The notes beneath the pieces are model-generated. The model had not been told where the DNA came from, ran no database searches, and was given only the letters and a program-made list of their open reading frames with translations. A program made the position numbers and the translations under genes. 64,000 nucleotides of DNA from assembly GCA_913063155.1 (NCBI GenBank), contig CAJXYU010000003.1, forward strand, positions 496,001 to 560,000, given 5' to 3'. The stretch comes from an uncultured Desulfovibrio sp. (GTDB taxonomy: Bacteria > Desulfobacterota > Desulfovibrionia > Desulfovibrionales > Desulfovibrionaceae). Below are positions 49,689 to 57,244 of the stretch, piece after piece (the stretch's first letter is position 1; each line of letters starts with the position of its first letter).

Positions 49689-51574
49689 TACAACGCCCCT
49701 CCCAACATAAGAATGATCAGACCTCCGGCCGCGATGTTGAACCACGGCGTCAGTCGCAATTCACCGAACACTTCGCCCAGGTAGTAGTTGCTGGCCTGGT
49801 AAGGCACGGCCGTTTCCATGGGTCCCAGGAAGGAACCGTCCTCGATGTCGCCCACGTGGGCTCCGCCCAGATAGGGAGAAGTCCGGCGCACGTCCGAGCG
49901 CAGGGCGCGGTACATGGCGAACAGGGCCCCCACACCGATGAGCATGATGAACGGATAGATGGCGAAACCGCCGGTCGCGGCGTCCAGGATGTTGCCGTGC
50001 GATGCGGCGTGGGCCGCGGCGAACATGGGCACCAGGGCCTCCCGGTACAGGAACGGCGTCGCGAACGCGAACACCAGCGCTCCGGCACACAGGAGCATGA
50101 GCGGCCCGCGCGTGAACAGGGGCTGCTTCTCCGGAGTCGACTCGATGCGGCGGCCACCCATGAGCAAACCGGCCCAGCGGGCCCAGTAGACCACGGTCAG
50201 GGCGCTGCCCAGGGCCAGCATGACGATGACGAACAGGTGGTCCGCCGCGGCTTCCAGGGCCATCCACTTGCACAGCAGCACGCCGAAGGGCGGCAGGAGC
50301 ATGGACAGGATACCGATGATGGTCACCACAGCGGTGCGGGGCATGCTCTTGAACAGCCCGCGCATGTTTTCGATGTCACGCGATCCGATGGCCTGCTCGA
50401 TGGTTCCCACACAGAGGAAGAGCAGGGACTTGGATATGGCGTGGAAGATGATCAGCATGACCGCGGCAATGATGGCCAGCGGGGTGTTGATGCCCGCACA
50501 GGCTATGATCAGGCCCAGGTTGCTGACCGTGGAATAGGCCAGGATTTTCTTGCCGTTGCTCTGACCGATGGCCAGGGCCGCGCAGGCAAGGAAGGTGAAC
50601 GCACCGCACAGGGCGATGCCGTGGCTCAGGAAGGTGCCTTCGTACATGGGCGAAAAACGCAAGACCATGTAGACGCCCGCCTTGACCATGGTGGACGAGT
50701 GCAGCAGTGCGGAGACCGGCGTGGGGGCGACCATGGCGCCCAACAGCCAGCTTTGGAACGGCAACTGCGCGGCCTTGACGAACCCGGCCAGACAGATGAG
50801 GCCCACGGCCACCAGCAGCGCACCGGCTGCAGGGCCGGCGGCCAACATTTCCACGATGCCCAGGGTGCCGGTCTGCAGATAGGCAAAGATTATGCCCAAG
50901 ACCAGCGCTACGCCGCCGACGCTGTTCATCCACAGGGCGCGGGTGGCGTTTTTGGTGGCCACTTCGGTTCCGTCGTGCCCGATGAGCATGAAGGAACAGA
51001 AGGTGGTCACTTCAAAGAAGAAATAGAGCCACAGGATGTTGTTTGCCAGCACCAGCCCGTTCATGGCGCCTAAAAAGAGGACCAGGAACAGGAAGAACTG
51101 CGGCTGCTTGCTCTTCTTCAGGTTGAGGTGATGCTCGTGCTCCTTCATGTAGGGAATACCGAAGATGCAGATGAGCGAACCGATGATGGAGACGATGAGC
51201 ACCATGACCAGGGCCAGGTTGTCTCCCATCAGGGCCGGGACCGATACGCCGTGGTCCAGCATGAACAGTTCAAAGAACCCCAAGAGAACGATCTGCGTCA
51301 CCGTCAACACCTTGATGAGCAGATTCTTGAGCTTGAAACCGTAATACAGAACCACGAAAAGCAGCGCGAAATCGAGGACCGTGACCAGGCTTTCCCAGAG
51401 CCCGGATGCCTCGAAAACAAAGCTGCCCTGCCCGAGAAGGGCCAGGGACGCGGCTGTGAGCACCGCGCCTGTTGCTGTGACCGTAAGGGTCCGTACGGAG
51501 CTCGACCTGACAAAGTAGCAGACGAGCCCGGCTATTGCCGGAAGTACGATCAGCAATAACAGAAGGTTAGACAT
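49688..51574 (-). CDS. echA: Ech hydrogenase membrane subunit A (antiporter-like)
   Basis: A 628-residue membrane protein with about 16 helices, related to NuoL and Mrp antiporters. 'LWLYFFFEVTTFCSFMLIGHDG' has the helix-5 glutamate and 'GFVKAAQLPFQSWLLGAMVAPTPVSALLHSSTMVKAGVYMVLR' the conserved lysine/histidine helix. It is the main ion-pumping subunit. The ATG at 51574 has AAAGGGG upstream. It is the first gene of the operon; the genes follow in the canonical order A-F. Confidence 0.95.
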   Translation of the reverse strand: MSNLLLLLIVLPAIAGLVCYFVRSSSVRTLTVTATGAVLTAASLALLGQGSFVFEASGLWESLVTVLDFALLFVVLYYGFKLKNLLIKVLTVTQIVLLGFFELFMLDHGVSVPALMGDNLALVMVLIVSIIGSLICIFGIPYMKEHEHHLNLKKSKQPQFFLFLVLFLGAMNGLVLANNILWLYFFFEVTTFCSFMLIGHDGTEVATKNATRALWMNSVGGVALVLGIIFAYLQTGTLGIVEMLAAGPAAGALLVAVGLICLAGFVKAAQLPFQSWLLGAMVAPTPVSALLHSSTMVKAGVYMVLRFSPMYEGTFLSHGIALCGAFTFLACAALAIGQSNGKKILAYSTVSNLGLIIACAGINTPLAIIAAVMLIIFHAISKSLLFLCVGTIEQAIGSRDIENMRGLFKSMPRTAVVTIIGILSMLLPPFGVLLCKWMALEAAADHLFVIVMLALGSALTVVYWARWAGLLMGGRRIESTPEKQPLFTRGPLMLLCAGALVFAFATPFLYREALVPMFAAAHAASHGNILDAATGGFAIYPFIMLIGVGALFAMYRALRSDVRRTSPYLGGAHVGDIEDGSFLGPMETAVPYQASNYYLGEVFGELRLTPWFNIAAGGLIILMLGGAL

Positions 51575-51977
51575 GCACACCCCTTTCAGTTTGGTATCCG
51601 TTTCCAAAGCGGTTCACGTACCCCTCCGTACGCGACCAACTGCAAAAACCGGATATCTTTTTACGAGGTAACCGAAGTAATTATGACAAATGAACCTTCA
51701 AATCAATTGGTTGGACAATCAATCTGCAAGTTTCTTTTTTCACAAGCCAAATCAAGAACCTGATTTGCAAAAATGTGCACAAATACCCCACTATTTCAGG
51801 GAGCGTTTTGCGATTGGAAACGGTGATGCCCTGCGTCGGCAGGAAAATGAAGCCAAGCAAGAAAAATCCGCACGTCAGCAAAGTTCTGACGCGGCAGACG
51901 AGCGCATCGGCTTTCCCGGTGCGCGGCGAAAAGTGCGAGGCTGTAACCGGGCGGGAAATGAAATAAAAATTTTTTCG
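51575..51977. other. Intergenic region upstream of echA, about 400 bases
   Basis: It contains an imperfect palindrome near 51708 (TTGGTTG-GA-CAATCAA) and a site at 51765-51782 that resembles a Rex redox-sensor operator in 11 of its 14 fixed positions. The ech promoter should lie here. No open frame is convincing; the longest (66 codons, minus strand, 51681-51881) has no SD or similarity. Confidence 0.6.
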
Positions 51978-52649
51978 TTAGAAATATCCCAAACTTGTCA
52001 ATACGGCCATGTTCTTTTCCTTCTCACCGCTCCGGCCGGAACGTTCAGAGACGCCGTTGCCCTTTTCAGTGCACGGCCTGCATCCCAAGGAGCGGTAGCC
52101 CCGGTCATAGAGTTCGCAATGCGCAAGGTCGAACATGGTGTGAAAGGCCCAGATGTCGGTCTCGGTCCAATCCAGAATGGGGTTGACCATGGTGTGCGGC
52201 GGGGTGTGGCGCGGCTCAAGGTCCCGGCGGGCCGCCCTGTCCGGGTGTTCGTCCCGACGCAGGCCCGTGAGCAGAAAGGCGGTTTCGGTTGCCCCAATGG
52301 CCTTTTGCAGCGGTTTGACCTTGAGGTCCAGGCAGCAAGCGACCTTGTCCACGGCCAGGGGATAGGTGGCCAGGTCCACCTCGGGCCGCGCGACGAGCAG
52401 GTCCACACCCCATTCCCCGGCCATGCAGTCCCGAAAGGCCATGACCTCCGGAAACTTACAGCCCGTATCCAGCGAGATGGCCCGCGCCGGGCCGAGATCG
52501 TGGTGTTCCAGCACGGTCTTCCACAAAAAGAGGACCACCGTGGAGTCCTTGCCGCCTGTCCAGGCCACGCGGATGCTTGCCGGGTCGTGCTTCAAGAGCC
52601 CCAGCAGCAGCGCTTCCGTTGTTTCGATTTTGCTTTCCAATGTCGCCAT
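51978..52649 (-). CDS. CysH-family (PAPS/APS reductase-like) protein without the catalytic cysteine
   Basis: A 223-residue adenine-nucleotide alpha-hydrolase-fold protein. The PP-loop-like motif is TGGKDST (31-37). C105-C106 ('ACCLDLKVKPL') and C190/C193 ('SLGCRPCT') match the CC-x(about 80)-CxxC [4Fe-4S] ligands of assimilatory APS reductases. However, the C-terminal ECG-type motif with the nucleophilic cysteine is missing: nothing after C193 in the last 30 residues is a cysteine. So it may bind an adenylated sulfur compound and a cluster but not reduce by the usual thiosulfonate path. The start at 52649 has a weak SD. It is divergent from a PNPOx-type gene. Confidence 0.82.
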   Translation of the reverse strand: MATLESKIETTEALLLGLLKHDPASIRVAWTGGKDSTVVLFLWKTVLEHHDLGPARAISLDTGCKFPEVMAFRDCMAGEWGVDLLVARPEVDLATYPLAVDKVACCLDLKVKPLQKAIGATETAFLLTGLRRDEHPDRAARRDLEPRHTPPHTMVNPILDWTETDIWAFHTMFDLAHCELYDRGYRSLGCRPCTEKGNGVSERSGRSGEKEKNMAVLTSLGYF

Positions 52650-52826
52650 GGCGGCACTATGCCGGCAGTTCCGACGATTGGAAACAGGTTGTCCGGCGCG
52701 CGGCTCAGGCAAAGGCAGCCCATTCACATAATTGGAGAACTTCTCGACACTCGCCTCATGCACCGCGTTTTCAGACAATTTTTCCCGCCGAAAGAGAGGA
52801 CTTTCCCGACAGGCTGATGTACATAG

Positions 52827-53291
52827 ATGGTTATGCTTGAAACCATCCGCACCCTGATCCACGAGAAGGACACCTGCGTTCTGGCGACCTGCGAGGGCGG
52901 ACTGCCGCACACGTCGCTCATGGCCTATGTCGCCAGCGAGGACGCCTTCAATTTCTACTTTCTTTCGCGCATGAACACCCGCAAGGTCCGCAATCTGCGC
53001 TCCAACCCGGAGGTGAGCCTGCTCATCGACACCCGCGACGAGCATCAGGCGGATCTGCGGCACAAGTCCATGGCCCTGACCGTGACCGGAACCTACTCTC
53101 CCCCGCGCGACCGCGCCGAACTTCTGGAACTGAAAAAAATGTTCGTGTCCCGCCATCCGCCTCTGGCGGAATTCGCCGACTACGGCGACACCACGGTGCT
53201 GAAGGTGAAAGCCAGAAGCTTCCTGCTTCTGGTGGGCGTCGAGGAGCAGCATTACATCGACCTTGAGCAATTTCATAAAAAAAGTTCTTGA
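52827..53291 (+). CDS. Pyridoxamine 5'-phosphate oxidase-like flavin-binding protein
   Basis: A 154-residue split-barrel protein: 'IHEKDTCVLATCEGGLPHTSLMAYVAS' and 'YFLSRMNTRKVRNLRSNPEVSLLID' are typical of PNPOx-like proteins that bind FMN or a related cofactor. It lacks enough to be called a true PdxH. It is divergent from the CysH-like gene and followed by the tRNA cluster. Confidence 0.85.
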   Translation: MVMLETIRTLIHEKDTCVLATCEGGLPHTSLMAYVASEDAFNFYFLSRMNTRKVRNLRSNPEVSLLIDTRDEHQADLRHKSMALTVTGTYSPPRDRAELLELKKMFVSRHPPLAEFADYGDTTVLKVKARSFLLLVGVEEQHYIDLEQFHKKSS

Positions 53292-53329
53292 CGCCGAAGC
53301 CTCGGCAGCATAAAAACACCCTTCGTTGC

Positions 53330-53406
53330 GCGCCCGTAGCTCAGCTGGATAGAGTGCCGGACTACGAATCCGTAGGTCAGAGGTTCGAATCCTCTCGGGC
53401 GCGCCA
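53330..53406 (+). tRNA. tRNA-Arg (ACG), copy 1
   Basis: 77 bases including an encoded CCA. Acceptor GCGCCCG/CGGGCGC, anticodon loop CTACGAA with anticodon ACG, T-loop TTCGAAT, discriminator G73. Followed by its own terminator. Confidence 0.97.
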
Positions 53407-53419
53407 CCTTGAAATCTCA

Positions 53420-53453
53420 AAGGGTTTCCAGGTCACTCGGAAGCCCTTTTTTT
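53420..53453 (+). terminator. Terminator after tRNA-Arg copy 1
   Basis: A 10-bp stem with one G-T pair (53420-53429 with 53439-53448) and a run of seven T residues. Confidence 0.85.
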
Positions 53454-53469
53454 GTGACCACACACGTGA

Positions 53470-53546
<77 letters not shown>

Positions 53547-53552
53547 ATATTC

Positions 53553-53586
53553 AAAAGCCTTTTCGAGGGAACTCGGAAAGGCTTTT
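53553..53586 (+). terminator. Terminator after tRNA-fMet copy 1
   Basis: A 10-bp AAAAGCCTTT / AAAGGCTTTT stem (53553-53562 with 53577-53586), with T residues following. Confidence 0.75.
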
Positions 53587-53649
53587 TGCTTTTCTTCTTT
53601 TAAAGCTTGACGGCGCTCTGCTCTGGGCGTAGGTACTCCCTTCTATTGT

Positions 53650-53726
53650 GCGCCCGTAGCTCAGCTGGATAGAGTGCCGGACTACGAATCCGTAGGTCAG
53701 AGGTTCGAATCCTCTCGGGCGCACCA
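53650..53726 (+). tRNA. tRNA-Arg (ACG), copy 2
   Basis: Identical to copy 1 in the body, but the discriminator base is A73 instead of G73. CCA encoded. Confidence 0.97.
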
Positions 53727-53737
53727 CTTGAAAACTC

Positions 53738-53767
53738 AAGGGTTTCCAAGCAACTCGGAAACCCTTT
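53738..53767 (+). terminator. Terminator after tRNA-Arg copy 2
   Basis: A perfect 10-bp stem AAGGGTTTCC / GGAAACCCTT (53738-53747 with 53757-53766) with T residues. It is homologous to the terminator after copy 1. Confidence 0.85.
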
Positions 53768-53783
53768 TTCATTGACACGATGT

Positions 53784-53859
<76 letters not shown>

Positions 53860-53867
53860 CATATTTG

Positions 53868-53903
53868 AAAAATGCCTCATGGAGAAATCCATGAGGCATT
53901 TTT
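53868..53903 (+). terminator. Strong terminator after the tRNA cluster
   Basis: A perfect 15-bp stem (53868-53882 with 53889-53903, loop of six) ending in five T residues and followed by GTTTGTTT. Confidence 0.95.
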
Positions 53904-54083
53904 GTTTGTTTAATTCAACTTGCGCTCTCGCGCTCAACAAACCAACCTTCATACATCCCACAAAATACAACGACCTCCAACCCACAAAGAGAGATGGATA
54001 AACGCATAGTTCGGCTCTTGCCAGGCGCAAGCCGCCAGAGTTCGGTGGAAACCTTGAATGCTGAGATTTTGATACCCCCGGCC

Positions 54084-54195
54084 AACTCTCTCATCATGAA
54101 AACGCACAGGCCTTGAGGTCAGAAAACAGCGGCGACCAACGGGAGCATTGCTGTTTTCTCCGAGCGGCCTGCAAGCGTTTCCTGATGAGAGAGTT
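54084..54195. repeat. Long imperfect palindrome (about 47-base arms, 19-base loop)
   Basis: The arms 54084-54130 and 54150-54195 pair over nearly their full length. Perfect blocks are AACTCTCTCATCA/TGATGAGAGAGTT (13 bp), AAACGC/GCGTTT, CAGGCC/GGCCTG and AGAAAACAGC/GCTGTTTTCT (10 bp). There is no T-run, so it is not a terminator. It could be a REP-like or MITE-like mobile repeat or a structured RNA. Confidence 0.85.
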
Positions 54196-54227
54196 GCGGG
54201 CTGGACGAGAGCAGGCGCAGTTTTCTG

Positions 54228-54261
54228 CCTCCTTTTTTTCTGCGCCAGCAAAAAAAGGAGG
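54228..54261. repeat. Second hairpin with poly-T/poly-A arms
   Basis: CCTCCTTTTTTT (54228-54239) pairs perfectly with AAAAAAAGGAGG (54250-54261); CTG/CAG extends it inward with a one-base bulge and a 3-base loop. Confidence 0.85.
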
Positions 54262-54581
54262 GCGCCCGAAGGGGCGAAACCAACCTATAACGATCCACTT
54301 CGGTTGGAGCCTGCGCGTCAGCGCACCCACCACTCAACACTCTTGCCAACCCTATAAACATCTTGATATCCTCTCCCCTTCACAATGCAGGCGAGCCGGT
54401 CCCATCTTGCGGACACCCCGCCCTGATGAAACCAACCCAATTGAGGGATGCATGAGAAAGAGAATAGTAGCGTAATCCGTCTGTGAACGGATGGTTGCCG
54501 TTGCAGGCGGAGGACTTCCTGTTGACCCATGCCCGGGCACACGCCCGGAATACGCAAACATCAACGAAAAGGAACCGTCCA

Positions 54582-55352
54582 ATGACGCGACTCAATTACG
54601 ACAAATCGAAACAATACACGGACCTGGACACCATATACGCGCAGTGCAGCGGCCCGGGCGGGCTGCGACTGAGCGACTTCATGGCCCGGAAGATGGGACT
54701 TCGCACCGGAGCCCGGCTGCTGGACATCGGCTGCAATCGAGGCTGGCAAACCTGCTTCCTGGCCAAGGAATACGGTGTACAGGCCACGGCCATCGACCCG
54801 TGGGACGACCGCATGCACGGCGACCCCATGATCGAACACGTACGCCGCAACGCCGAACAATGGGGCGTGGCCGACTCGGTGCTGGCCCAAAAGATCGGCG
54901 TGCCGGACACGCACTTCGCATCCGAATCCTTCGACTTCGCCCACTCCACCACGACCCTGGAAATGGTGCACGGCATGGAGGGCAAAGAGGGCTACATGGC
55001 CGCGCTGCGGGAAATCCTGCGCATCTTGCGGCCCGACGGCATCTTCGGCCTGGGCGAACCCATGCATTTGGACGTGGAACTGCCAGAAGACCTGTTGCCC
55101 CACGTCTCGCAGCCGGACTTCGCCTGGAAGGACTGCTTCCGGGACATCCACAGCACGGCGGAGGACATCCGCAACGCCGGATTCGAAATAGTCGAGGCGG
55201 ACTACGCCCCCGACGCCCGGGACTGGTGGCTGGAATACGCGGCTCATGACCCGTTCTGCAAACAAGACCCGGACGGCGACCCCAAAACCCTGGCGGTCGA
55301 CGCCGGACGATGGACCAGCTTCGGCTACATCATCGCCCGAAAACCCGAATAA
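54582..55352 (+). CDS. SAM-dependent methyltransferase (class I)
   Basis: A 256-residue protein with the SAM motif 'ARLLDIGCNRGWQTCFL' (about 36-52), 'ATAIDPWDDRMH' and the post-motif region 'SFDFAHSTTTLEMVHGMEG...REILRILRPDGIFGLGEPM'. The N-terminal 'NYDKSKQYTDLDTIYAQCSGPGGLRLSDFMARKMGL' is like small-molecule methyltransferases. The substrate is unknown. The ATG at 54582 has AAAAGGA upstream. A strong bidirectional terminator separates it from the convergent gene. Confidence 0.85.
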   Translation: MTRLNYDKSKQYTDLDTIYAQCSGPGGLRLSDFMARKMGLRTGARLLDIGCNRGWQTCFLAKEYGVQATAIDPWDDRMHGDPMIEHVRRNAEQWGVADSVLAQKIGVPDTHFASESFDFAHSTTTLEMVHGMEGKEGYMAALREILRILRPDGIFGLGEPMHLDVELPEDLLPHVSQPDFAWKDCFRDIHSTAEDIRNAGFEIVEADYAPDARDWWLEYAAHDPFCKQDPDGDPKTLAVDAGRWTSFGYIIARKPE

Positions 55353-55359
55353 ATGAAAA

Positions 55360-55388
55360 GGCGGCCGTCGGAATTTCCGGCGGCCGCC
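55360..55388. terminator. Bidirectional terminator between convergent genes
   Basis: A 13-bp GC-rich stem with one G-T pair (55360-55372 with 55376-55388), followed by CTCTTTT on the plus strand and CTTTTCAT on the minus strand. Confidence 0.9.
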
Positions 55389-55416
55389 CTCTTTTCACCA
55401 CAAAGCAAACACCATG

Positions 55417-55884
55417 TCAGATCAATTCCCGCGTCATGGGGCCGACACTGACCGGCTCCACGCGCTCGAATTCCAGATCCCTGACAATGCTCATATCCTT
55501 CCACAACAGACCGTAGCCTCTCGTGAAACGATAGGTCCCGAATTTGGAATCGAACAGTTTCCGCTCTTCCGGCGTACACGAACGGCGCTTTCCGGCCCGT
55601 CCCACCAGCCGCAAACCGGGGAGCGAGGAAAAACGTCCGCGCGTGAGCGCCTTGAGCCAGAATAACATTCCACCTCGTCCGGCCAGAATGGAAAAACGAC
55701 CGTCACGATCCAGATTTCCCCGCTGACCCTTTGGCAATTTCTCAAAGTAGATTCCCCGTCCCTCTTCGGTCAGGAACAAGGAGCCGATGGGGGCCACCCT
55801 CGGCGTACCATCGGCGTCCACCGTGGCCATTGCCAGCGAATCGTTCATGGAAACAATCCGTTCAGCATCCTTCCAATATTTCAT
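55417..55884 (-). CDS. Pyridoxamine 5'-phosphate oxidase-family protein
   Basis: A 155-residue protein. 'MNDSLAMATVDADGTPRVAPIGSLFLTEEGRGIYFEKLPKGQRGNLDRDGRFSIL' is the PNPOx-like split barrel. It probably binds a flavin. SD GGAGGAGA precedes the ATG at 55884. It overlaps the 3' end of the tetR-type gene by 23 bases, so the regulator and this protein are co-translated and probably autoregulated together. Confidence 0.84.
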   Translation of the reverse strand: MKYWKDAERIVSMNDSLAMATVDADGTPRVAPIGSLFLTEEGRGIYFEKLPKGQRGNLDRDGRFSILAGRGGMLFWLKALTRGRFSSLPGLRLVGRAGKRRSCTPEERKLFDSKFGTYRFTRGYGLLWKDMSIVRDLEFERVEPVSVGPMTRELI

Positions 55885-56449
55885 TGTCGTCTCCTCCGGG
55901 GTAAACAAGCCGCACTCCCATAAGACCGTGGAGCCTGCGCATAAGTTCCTGCCTCGCCTCGCCGCAGACAGCCGGAAACAGGTGCCGCAGGCCGATCATG
56001 GCGGCAAGAACCAGGGTAGCCATATCCTCCGCCTGATCCGGATTGGGAAGCATGTCCTTCAACAGCTCCTCCAGATATTGCCTGCGCGACGCATCAACCT
56101 TTGCCTGATACTCGGCCGCCAACGGCGAATGCAGAGCCCAGGCGCGGATGGCCTTTTCCTGGTCGTGGGGCAGATTCGAGGCATAGTCCACAATCTGGGC
56201 ATAGCGTTCCTCGGCAGAACCTTTTTGGTCCGCCAAGGCCTTTTTCGCCTCGGTGCTCCGCTCCATCCAATACTCCAGCAACGCGGCATGGAATTGCGAC
56301 CGCCCCTGGAAATGATGGTAGAATGCCCCCTTGGTCAGTCCGAGCCTGGAGCACAGGCCATCCACGGTGAGCCCTTCGATGCCCTGTTTCGAAAGAATAT
56401 CCAGCCCTCGTTGAAGCATCACCCGCCTCGTCTGTTTCCTTGCTTTCAC
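55862..56449 (-). CDS. TetR/AcrR-type transcriptional repressor
   Basis: A 195-residue regulator. The N-terminal HTH is 'GLDILSKQGIEGLTVDGLCSRLGLTKGAFYHHFQGRSQFHAALLEYW' (about 16-62); the rest is a helical ligand-binding and dimerisation domain. The GTG at 56449 is chosen because AAGGAG lies seven bases upstream; ATG at 56470 lies inside the operator palindrome. The inducer is unknown. It precedes and overlaps the PNPOx-type gene. Confidence 0.88.
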   Translation of the reverse strand: MKARKQTRRVMLQRGLDILSKQGIEGLTVDGLCSRLGLTKGAFYHHFQGRSQFHAALLEYWMERSTEAKKALADQKGSAEERYAQIVDYASNLPHDQEKAIRAWALHSPLAAEYQAKVDASRRQYLEELLKDMLPNPDQAEDMATLVLAAMIGLRHLFPAVCGEARQELMRRLHGLMGVRLVYPGGDDNEILEGC

Positions 56450-56465
56450 GCATGTTCTCCTTACT

Positions 56466-56490
56466 AACATACCATACGGTATGGTATGTT
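56466..56490 (-). promoter_or_regulatory. 25-bp palindromic operator for the TetR-type repressor
   Basis: AACATACCATAC - G - GTATGGTATGTT, a perfect 12+1+12 palindrome just upstream of the SD of the repressor gene. Its position implies autorepression. Confidence 0.85.
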
Positions 56491-56544
56491 TAAAAAACGA
56501 AAGGGCATGCTGTCAAGCAGTAGCCGTTCCCCCTTCCAAGCGAC

Positions 56545-57144
56545 TCAGGACAATAGACCGGAAATATCCACGGCCGTGTAAACCAGCAACAGGGAGAGAA
56601 AGAGATTCACCCCGACCCTGACTTTTGAATGCCGCAGATGATTGTGAATGGCCGCGCCGCACAGGGCCCAAGTGGAAACGGAACAGAAGCTGAGAGTCGA
56701 GAAGAACACGGCGAATATGGCAAGCATGGCATACTGGCCGGCAAACGAAGCCAGAAAAGTGGAATACAGGGTCATGCCGTAGACGATGCCTTTGGGATTG
56801 AGCAGTTGCAAAAAGACCCCCTTGCCGAACCCCAGAGGAGGATGTCCACTGCTTTCAAATCCGTAGCTGGCCCTGATCGTCCCGTGGGCCAGCCAAAGAA
56901 TGTAGGCGGCGCCGGCGATGCGCAGCACCGGCTCGGCTGCAGGCAATTCCCTGAGCAGCAGGCTGGACATGAACATGCTCAACACCTGGATGAGCAGAAA
57001 ACCGGTTGCAATACCCGCCATGTAGCGGAACGATCGTCCGTACCCGTACAGGATGCCCATGGATGCGCTGGAGATGTTGTTCGGCCCCGGCGTGAAGGTG
57101 GTGACCAAAGCAAAGGAAAAGACTGGAATGATATCGCCACTCAT
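56545..57144 (-). CDS. LysE/RhtB-family amino-acid exporter
   Basis: A 199-residue protein with six membrane helices. 'TPGPNNISSASMGILYGYGRSFRYMAGIATGF' (about 19-50) is the family signature. 'GFGKGVFLQLLNPKGIVYGMTLYSTFL' (about 106-132) is the typical middle motif. It probably exports an amino acid or similar molecule. It is divergent from the XRE-cupin regulator, which is the usual partner. Confidence 0.91.
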   Translation of the reverse strand: MSGDIIPVFSFALVTTFTPGPNNISSASMGILYGYGRSFRYMAGIATGFLLIQVLSMFMSSLLLRELPAAEPVLRIAGAAYILWLAHGTIRASYGFESSGHPPLGFGKGVFLQLLNPKGIVYGMTLYSTFLASFAGQYAMLAIFAVFFSTLSFCSVSTWALCGAAIHNHLRHSKVRVGVNLFLSLLLVYTAVDISGLLS

Positions 57145-57181
57145 GGCATGTCTCCCCAATAAACCAGACTGATTTGTTTAT

Positions 57182-57206
57182 TATAACGTCCTTATGTACG
57201 CTATAT
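57182..57206. promoter_or_regulatory. Operator-like repeat, copy 1 (XRE-cupin/LysE divergent region)
   Basis: A 25-base sequence TATAACGTC....GTACGCTATAT that recurs 38 bases on. Each copy contains an imperfect inverted pair ATAACGT/ACGCTAT. The likely ligand is the XRE-cupin protein encoded next door. Confidence 0.75.
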
Positions 57207-57219
57207 AAAATCGAAACAA

Positions 57220-57244
57220 TATAACGTCAAGGTGTACGCTATAT
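57220..57244. promoter_or_regulatory. Operator-like repeat, copy 2, overlapping the XRE start codon
   Basis: Matches copy 1 at 21 of 25 bases. Its last two bases are the first two bases of the ATG at 57243. It leaves no room for a Shine-Dalgarno sequence. Confidence 0.75.

Larger units (their letters stand above)
53907..54581. other. Gene-poor region with strong inverted repeats
   Basis: About 675 bases with no gene that I can support. It contains the long hairpin 54084-54195 and the hairpin 54228-54261. Several short open frames cross these repeats on both strands, but they follow the palindrome and have no SD. Confidence 0.75.

Noticed and set aside
49856-51073. A 405-codon frame antisense to echA, rich in His, Gln and Glu
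   Set aside because: Typical complement of a hydrophobic membrane-protein gene; no start signal or similarity.
51760-51790. Possible sigma-54 promoter before echA (GTGCAC ... TTGC)
   Set aside because: The -24 element is wrong at two positions and the spacing is one base short, unlike the good site before pspA.
54094-54475. Short open frames on both strands across the large palindrome
   Set aside because: They have no SD, their translations follow the inverted repeat, and they overlap one another in several frames.
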